Part shown: piece by piece, positions 25,030-29,483 of the stretch
Layout: every line of letters begins with the position of its first letter
Position numbering within the stretch: position 1 is the stretch's first letter
Assembly (NCBI RefSeq): GCF_001039355.2
Contig: NW_019773787.1
Location: 18,624-48,106 of the forward strand
Direction: 5' to 3'
Origin: Lingula anatina
Lineage: Eukaryota; Brachiopoda; Lingulata; Lingulida; Lingulidae
Length of the DNA: 29,483 nucleotides
Translations under genes and position numbers: made by a program
Notes under the pieces: model-generated
What the model saw: only the letters and a program-made list of their open reading frames with translations
Database searches by the model: none
Told to the model about the DNA's origin: nothing

Positions 25030-25180
25030 TGGATGAAATTGTCTAGTTTTCTCCTTTAAGAAATATTATCACCGCCGGTCTACCTGAGCCTTTCGGTGTA
25101 AAAATGAAAAAATAATTGATTGATACAAAAGTCAAGTAACAGTGCTTGATGATAAGATAATGGTGCTTTAACATTGTTTT
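25030..25180 (-). repeat. Third, decayed copy of the vWA-gene 3' flank
   Basis: It aligns with about 16425-16565 downstream of gene A through 'tctagttttctcctttaaga', 'acctgagcc..tcggtgtaaa', 'gaaaaaataattg', 'acaaaagtcaag' and 'ttgatgataagat'. There is no adjoining gene body. Together with 20470-20645 it points to a lost unit between A and B. Confidence 0.65.
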
Positions 25181-25960
25181 TAAGTCCACCTGTTCAACAA
25201 GTGACGAATGACAGAAGTCATTTATTGACCGTTAGTATAAAGACATGGACAGAAATAAAGGCAGTTACAGAAATAAAATAGTTACACTGGTGAAAGTAAA
25301 CAAATAATAATACAAGAACTTAACATTACATAACCAAGGTAAATATACAAAGAAACTTATTGAATGAACAAAAAATACAACGGATAACTATAGATTTAAT
25401 AAAATTAAGAATTAAGAAAGATTGTCATACAAACTTTCATTTCCCAAGCAGTCTTATAGGTGACTCTAAACTGAAATATCTTCCACGCGTGAAAAACATG
25501 AGTGTTTACTTCGACTCTACACTCTGTATGGACAAATAGCAAATTTTACTCAAACGTGTATTTTCAACATCAGAAACATCGATGCTATTTGAAATTACTT
25601 GGATCTATCCTCTGCAGTTATACATGTGATGATTATACCTCAAGCAATACGCCCAATGGCAGTAATGTTTATACAGAAATCCTTTCAGGCATATATGTTT
25701 GTAAATATGATTAAGACATACAAATTAACTATGTTGGATAATGTTTACAGTACAAAAACATGGTTTTTCAAAAACATTATCTTTCAAAACGTACATAGGG
25801 CCTGCAATAGGGGCTTTCTCGTCATTGCCCCATAAAGTCGCACACGATATCTTATTTGGAGATGAAGTTGCATTTTATCCTAAGAAGTAGATTTGTCACT
25901 AAAATTAGGGTATTTATCACGTGAAGTGGTCATACATATATATATGAAGTATCTTAACAT
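25181..25960. other. Intergenic sequence, nothing recognised
   Basis: AT-rich; the overlapping short plus-strand frames at 25502-25835 show no domain or splice evidence. Unit B begins at about 25970. Confidence 0.4.
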
Positions 25961-26331
25961 ACGTCGATTACATTTTGTTTGCAATAAAATTCCTCGAACT
26001 CTCCCTAAAACACAACACTACTGAACTAGCGATTAAAACACCGTTCCCTTTCATTAACAATACACAAAATTGTACCTGGTTTTCCTTTTTAAGAAACATT
26101 TTCCTCACCACCCTTATCTGAACCTTTGAATCTAAAACAGAAAAATAATTGGAGTGAAGGTCACATTTGTTTGCATGTCTTGGTGATAAAATTGTTTACA
26201 GTGCTACAGTATTGTTCCATTTATCATCCACTGAGTTGATAAAAAAAGCTTCTATCATTCTCTAACATTCTTCTCGCACATAGAGTCCGCTTACTGTTTT
26301 TTTTTTCTTTTTTCACTTTTATGCTTCACTT

Positions 26332-28820
26332 TCATTGGTTCTCTAACATACTCGGTCGAACACCTAGCGGCCGTTTTTTCAGGTAAACGGCCAAACCCGC
26401 CACGCCACCAGTGACAACTGCAGACACGACACCGGCGATCATACCAGCCATTATACCCTCCACTCCATTGGATTGGCATGATAAGTTTTCTTTCGTTGCT
26501 CTTTCTTGCTCTGTGGCTATTGGTGTCGTAACGATCCATTTCTTGTCAGGTATTTTAGGTGGTGCTTTAGATGATATGGCAGCTGCAGGGTTGAGTGAAA
26601 CTGTTGGAGATGGTGAAGTGTGGTCCTGTGTGGTTCCAAATTTGACAGAAACTGATGTTATTTTGCCCCCGGAACGCACAGTGGTATCGCTGACATCTGA
26701 AGGGTTGGTCTTTGTTCCTCTGGTTAAATCAGTGTTGTCCTGTGAAGAAACTGATGTTATGTTTTCCACAAAACTCACAGTGGTATCGCTGGTACTTGGG
26801 GGGTTGGTCTTTGTTCCTCTGGTTGAATCAGTGCTGTCCTCTGAAGAAACTGACGTTATTTTGTGCCCGGAACTCACAGTTGTATCGCTTCCCGATGATG
26901 TCTCTTGAATGGTTGTAGGCTTTGCACATTTAATTTGGTAGTGTTTATACCAGTCTGTAGTATCTGGTGCCGAGGTGCTGCTTACAATGTCACCTGAAAG
27001 GAAAACGAATTTTTCAAAATAAATTGCGACCAGCAATGCCTTTGGTACATCAACCTAAGCCGGGGACCAGAATATCGACATCGCGTTTCCCCGCTGTAAA
27101 GAAGACTTTGGCAGAATCTTAAGCTGATATTTTGATTTGAAAAGGGAGAGTGATGCCCCTCCTCCTGTAAACGTCTATACAGTATATATACATAACGCTT
27201 ATAACAAGAAAATCCCATCATTGACAAAGTTGTTTAATGTATTTTTGAATTATATAATTGTTGAAATCCTTAACACAAAGCAAATGTAATCTCTTAACCA
27301 AAGCATGTTGCATTAAAACCGTTATGAGTTTATTTAGGCTCCTTTCAGAATCATAGGTTTGGCATCAAAGACAGGCCTACCCAACTACCAGACTCGGCAC
27401 CGAATGATCCAGAATTCACCGGTAGATCAGACCACACTACCCGTTTTCAAGGTGTGTGTCAGATCGCATTACACAGTATCATACCCTGAACAAATTTTGA
27501 GTGGTGATGCAATGCTTTTCAACCCCGCTGAGAATCGTCACTATCACATCGCGTACTAGGCAAGAGCGGTGTCGCGTCTGAAATAAAACATTGGATAATG
27601 TCGCTCACGAAGACAGAGTAATTTACAGATGTTTGAGAGTAATCGGGTAACAGTCCCCGTTTGTATATTTCAAGAGAATTTGAAAACCGATGCTCATTCT
27701 TGATCGGCATTTTTAAACTCGTGTGTTATCGCCAATGTCACGAAACTGAGGGTCCGTGTGACAGAAAGTCCGCATTCCATATAGTTACAATGGTTAGGGT
27801 TAGTAAGACCTAAGTGGGTCAAAATCTAGGGCGAGGCTCACCTGTACAAATGAATGGGGAGCGGACTCTCTGTCATGGGGGACTTTCTGGTACATGACAC
27901 CGGTGTTGATGTCCTCATTACCAATAATAAGAAGAAAAAGAATATACCTGAACAAAGAGCCCTGGAAAAGTTGGTGGTAAAATGAGCAAGGTCATCAAAT
28001 GTGTTTAAGACAAAAGTATGTTCTTCTGCAGGGGCTGTGGCCATAGCTTGTAGTTCCAGGACATCTACCCCTGTCCCCACGCCTATGATATACAACTCGG
28101 CGCCCTTATTCTTGACGTTATCCGCCTCCCTCACAACCCTGCACAAAGCGGATGGCTTCTGCGTGGTAATAAGCACACCGATTTTTCTGGTATTTGTGCC
28201 GTTTGTCTGATTTGCAAAATTACTCGGATAAAGAACAACCGTTTTCAAGAAAAACAGGGCCCAATATGTGTTAGTATCTTGTGAAAATTGACGAAGGTTA
28301 ATTTTGTTTACGTGTAAGTCTACTAAATTGCTTGTGAGTCGGTCGTTGAGACTGATAATTTTCTCTGGCTTATTAAAAGGTGAAACAGAAAACACTGCTG
28401 CTCGTACGTTTTCTGGGCCCAGAAGAAATGAGGTAGTTATCATACTCTTGATAAACTCCTGAAGTCTTGCAGCCTCATTTGACCATCCAACCGCGTCTAA
28501 CATAAAGCCAACGTCCGTATTATCTGTCACTGAAACAAATATATTAAAATTTTAGCTTGTTAGAATAATATTTATAACAATCCAGCAAAAAAAATTCATT
28601 AATTCATAAATCATATCAGTCGGTTCAAGAGTGGACTTCTTGATATTAAATAATGTATGCATGTACTTTTTCAATGCTGTTCGACAATTCGAAATACTAA
28701 CGCCTTTCTCTTTATATATGTAAGATCAAAACTATACGTACTGCAAATTTTGTTGTCTCCTTGAGCTAAAACTAAAATGATGACCAACAAAATCAAATAC
28801 GCGTAAATTGTATTACCCAT
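26332..28820 (-). CDS. Gene B: paralogue of gene A, vWA-domain membrane protein with short tail
   Basis: Exons 28742-28820 (79 nt), 27948-28529 (582 nt) and 26332-26993 (662 nt) give 440 residues; the first two exons have exactly the lengths seen in gene A and both introns are phase 1. Signal peptide about 1-20 (MGNTIYAYLILLVIILVLA); vWA domain about 28-218; stalk with two full 33-residue repeats (256-321) and a partial third; Gly-rich transmembrane helix starting GIMAGMIAGVVSAVV; then a tail of only about 18 residues ending LENQ. The MIDAS site is again lost (D-A-V-G-W). Relative to A, a one-base deletion near 26335 brings in a stop and removes the last 21 residues. Intron 2 is longer than in A because of two inserted elements. 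It may be functional, as the frame is otherwise intact and all splice sites are kept. Its ligand is unknown. Confidence 0.83.
26692..26889 (-). repeat. Coding minisatellite in the gene B stalk, two 99-bp units
   Basis: Two consecutive 33-residue repeats start SDTTVSSGHKITSVSSEDST and SDTTVSFVENITSVSSQDNT, followed by a partial SDTTVRSGGKIT. The first unit is closest to the single full unit of gene A. Confidence 0.85.
27372..27583 (+). mobile_element. Foldback family Q, right-truncated copy in intron 2 of gene B
   Basis: It matches 24528-24740 from CAGGCCTACCCAACTACCAG through 'caaattttgag', 'ccccgctgagaatc' and 'gagcggtgtcgcgtctga', then loses similarity before the right arm. Gene A has no such insertion at the matching place. 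Confidence 0.8.
27737..27898. mobile_element. Short MITE (162 bp) in intron 2 of gene B
   Basis: The left end GTCACGAAACTGAGGGTCCG pairs with the right-end complement GTCATGTACCAGAAAGTCC. Both are followed by a GTGACAGAAAGTCCGC or ATGACAGAGAGTCCGC block. Its right end is about 48 bp from the exon 2 donor. A single TTAGGGTTAG-like string inside is incidental. Confidence 0.75.
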
Positions 28821-29148
28821 TTTCTACCTTCAATTTACGCTGGTGGATTTACTTTAAGTGAGTTGATGCTATACAAGTGTGAAAATATGAGCACAGACTG
28901 ACGGCGGGGTGTTATTAATTGCTTATCTAGGCTCAGTAGCCTTCTTTATTATCTAAGTGAATAGGACTGCTGACATCTGACATCACCTATCGACCCATTT
29001 TGATTTGTGAAAGGTCGTTTACAAGATTTGGTTTGAGTATCTGTGAAGTTATCAAATACAACGGAAGTTGCGTTCTTTTTATTCGATAGATTAATTAAGT
29101 GTTCAAATCCCTATCACAGTCCATTATTGGTCACAATACCACTTTCTA
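28821..29148 (-). promoter_or_regulatory. 5' flank of gene B, conserved with gene A
   Basis: It keeps the order of the gene A flank, including the GATA-type TTATCT sites ('gcttatctagg', 'attatctaagtg') and 'gacatctgacatcacctatcg'. Similarity continues to the window end, broken by the element at 29149-29357. Confidence 0.65.
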
Positions 29149-29357
29149 CACTCGACCAAAAAAAAAAAGATTCGCAAACATCGTTATTTTGCATAATTAT
29201 AAAATAACGACGTGAGATACGGCTAAATTTTCAACCAAATAATGCTGGATAATGCACCCACCATTCGTTATTTTTTATTTGATTTTCCCACTACATAACA
29301 TAGTTTTTATAATTATTGAAGAACTATTTCATGTTTCCATACTTTTTTAATCGAGTG
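29149..29357. mobile_element. Tc1/mariner-like MITE (209 bp) with TA target duplication
   Basis: The ends CACTCGACCAAAAAA and (complement) CACTCGATTAAAAAAG are inverted repeats. TA dinucleotides at 29147-29148 and 29358-29359 flank the element. The paralogous flank of gene A (about 18925-18955) runs 'tttctataacggcact' with no insert, i.e. the empty site. An internal hairpin (CGTTATTTT...AAAATAACG) lies near 29185-29212. Confidence 0.8.
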
Positions 29358-29483
29358 TATAATAGCAGTGTATCATGATATATACCGCATATATTTACCA
29401 TATAATATTGCAGTTATTGAAATAGATTGGACGATGAAAAATTAATTTATCAATTTTATTAGAATAAATTTCCAGCGTCCAAA

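Noticed and set aside
26982-27227. 81-residue minus-strand frame next to exon 3 of gene B
   Set aside because: It lies in intron 2 and overlaps the acceptor; the spliced model conserved with gene A explains the region.
27785-27800. Telomere-like GGTTAGGGTTAG
   Set aside because: Only two units, inside a MITE; not an interstitial telomere array.

Overview
The window looks like AT-rich nuclear DNA of a marine invertebrate animal. Genes are split by introns with GT-AG (once GC-AG) borders, intergenic DNA is full of short inverted-repeat transposons, and a 161-bp tandem repeat array is followed by a GAC-rich microsatellite and a palindrome. That array layout resembles pearl/HINE-type elements known from bivalves, so a mollusc, probably a bivalve, is my best guess. 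This is inference; nothing here proves the species.

Layout. Positions 1-1650 hold the 161-bp satellite-like element. Positions 1650-2700 are T-rich, with a few exon-like stretches I cannot assign. A three-exon minus-strand gene (3623-8903) encodes a 188-residue type I membrane protein I do not recognise; its 4.5-kb first intron is packed with foldback and hAT-like elements. Its start lies 276 bp from the start of a plus-strand five-exon gene (9180-11928), the animal orthologue of ZCCHC10 (CCHC zinc knuckle plus Ser/acidic tail). The two probably share a bidirectional promoter. Next, on the minus strand, is an intronless 233-residue protein (13475-14176) that resembles the DZIP3-type HEPN domain.

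The right half (about 16.3-29.4 kb) is a tandem segmental duplication. Two minus-strand paralogues, A (16624-18544) and B (26332-28820), have identical intron positions and phases. Each encodes a signal peptide, a von Willebrand factor A domain, a Ser/Thr-rich repeat stalk, one transmembrane helix and a short tail. Both vWA domains lack the metal-binding MIDAS residues. The copies differ sharply in the first two thirds of the vWA domain but are nearly identical in its last third. They also differ in stalk repeat number, and B has a shortened tail. Decayed flank fragments at 20470-20645 and 25030-25180 suggest at least one more unit existed. Several short DNA elements inserted in and between the copies after duplication, including a mariner-like one whose empty site is visible in copy A.

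The best candidate for something undescribed is this pair of MIDAS-less vWA/mucin-stalk surface proteins near a HEPN-domain gene. A recognition or immune role is only a hypothesis.
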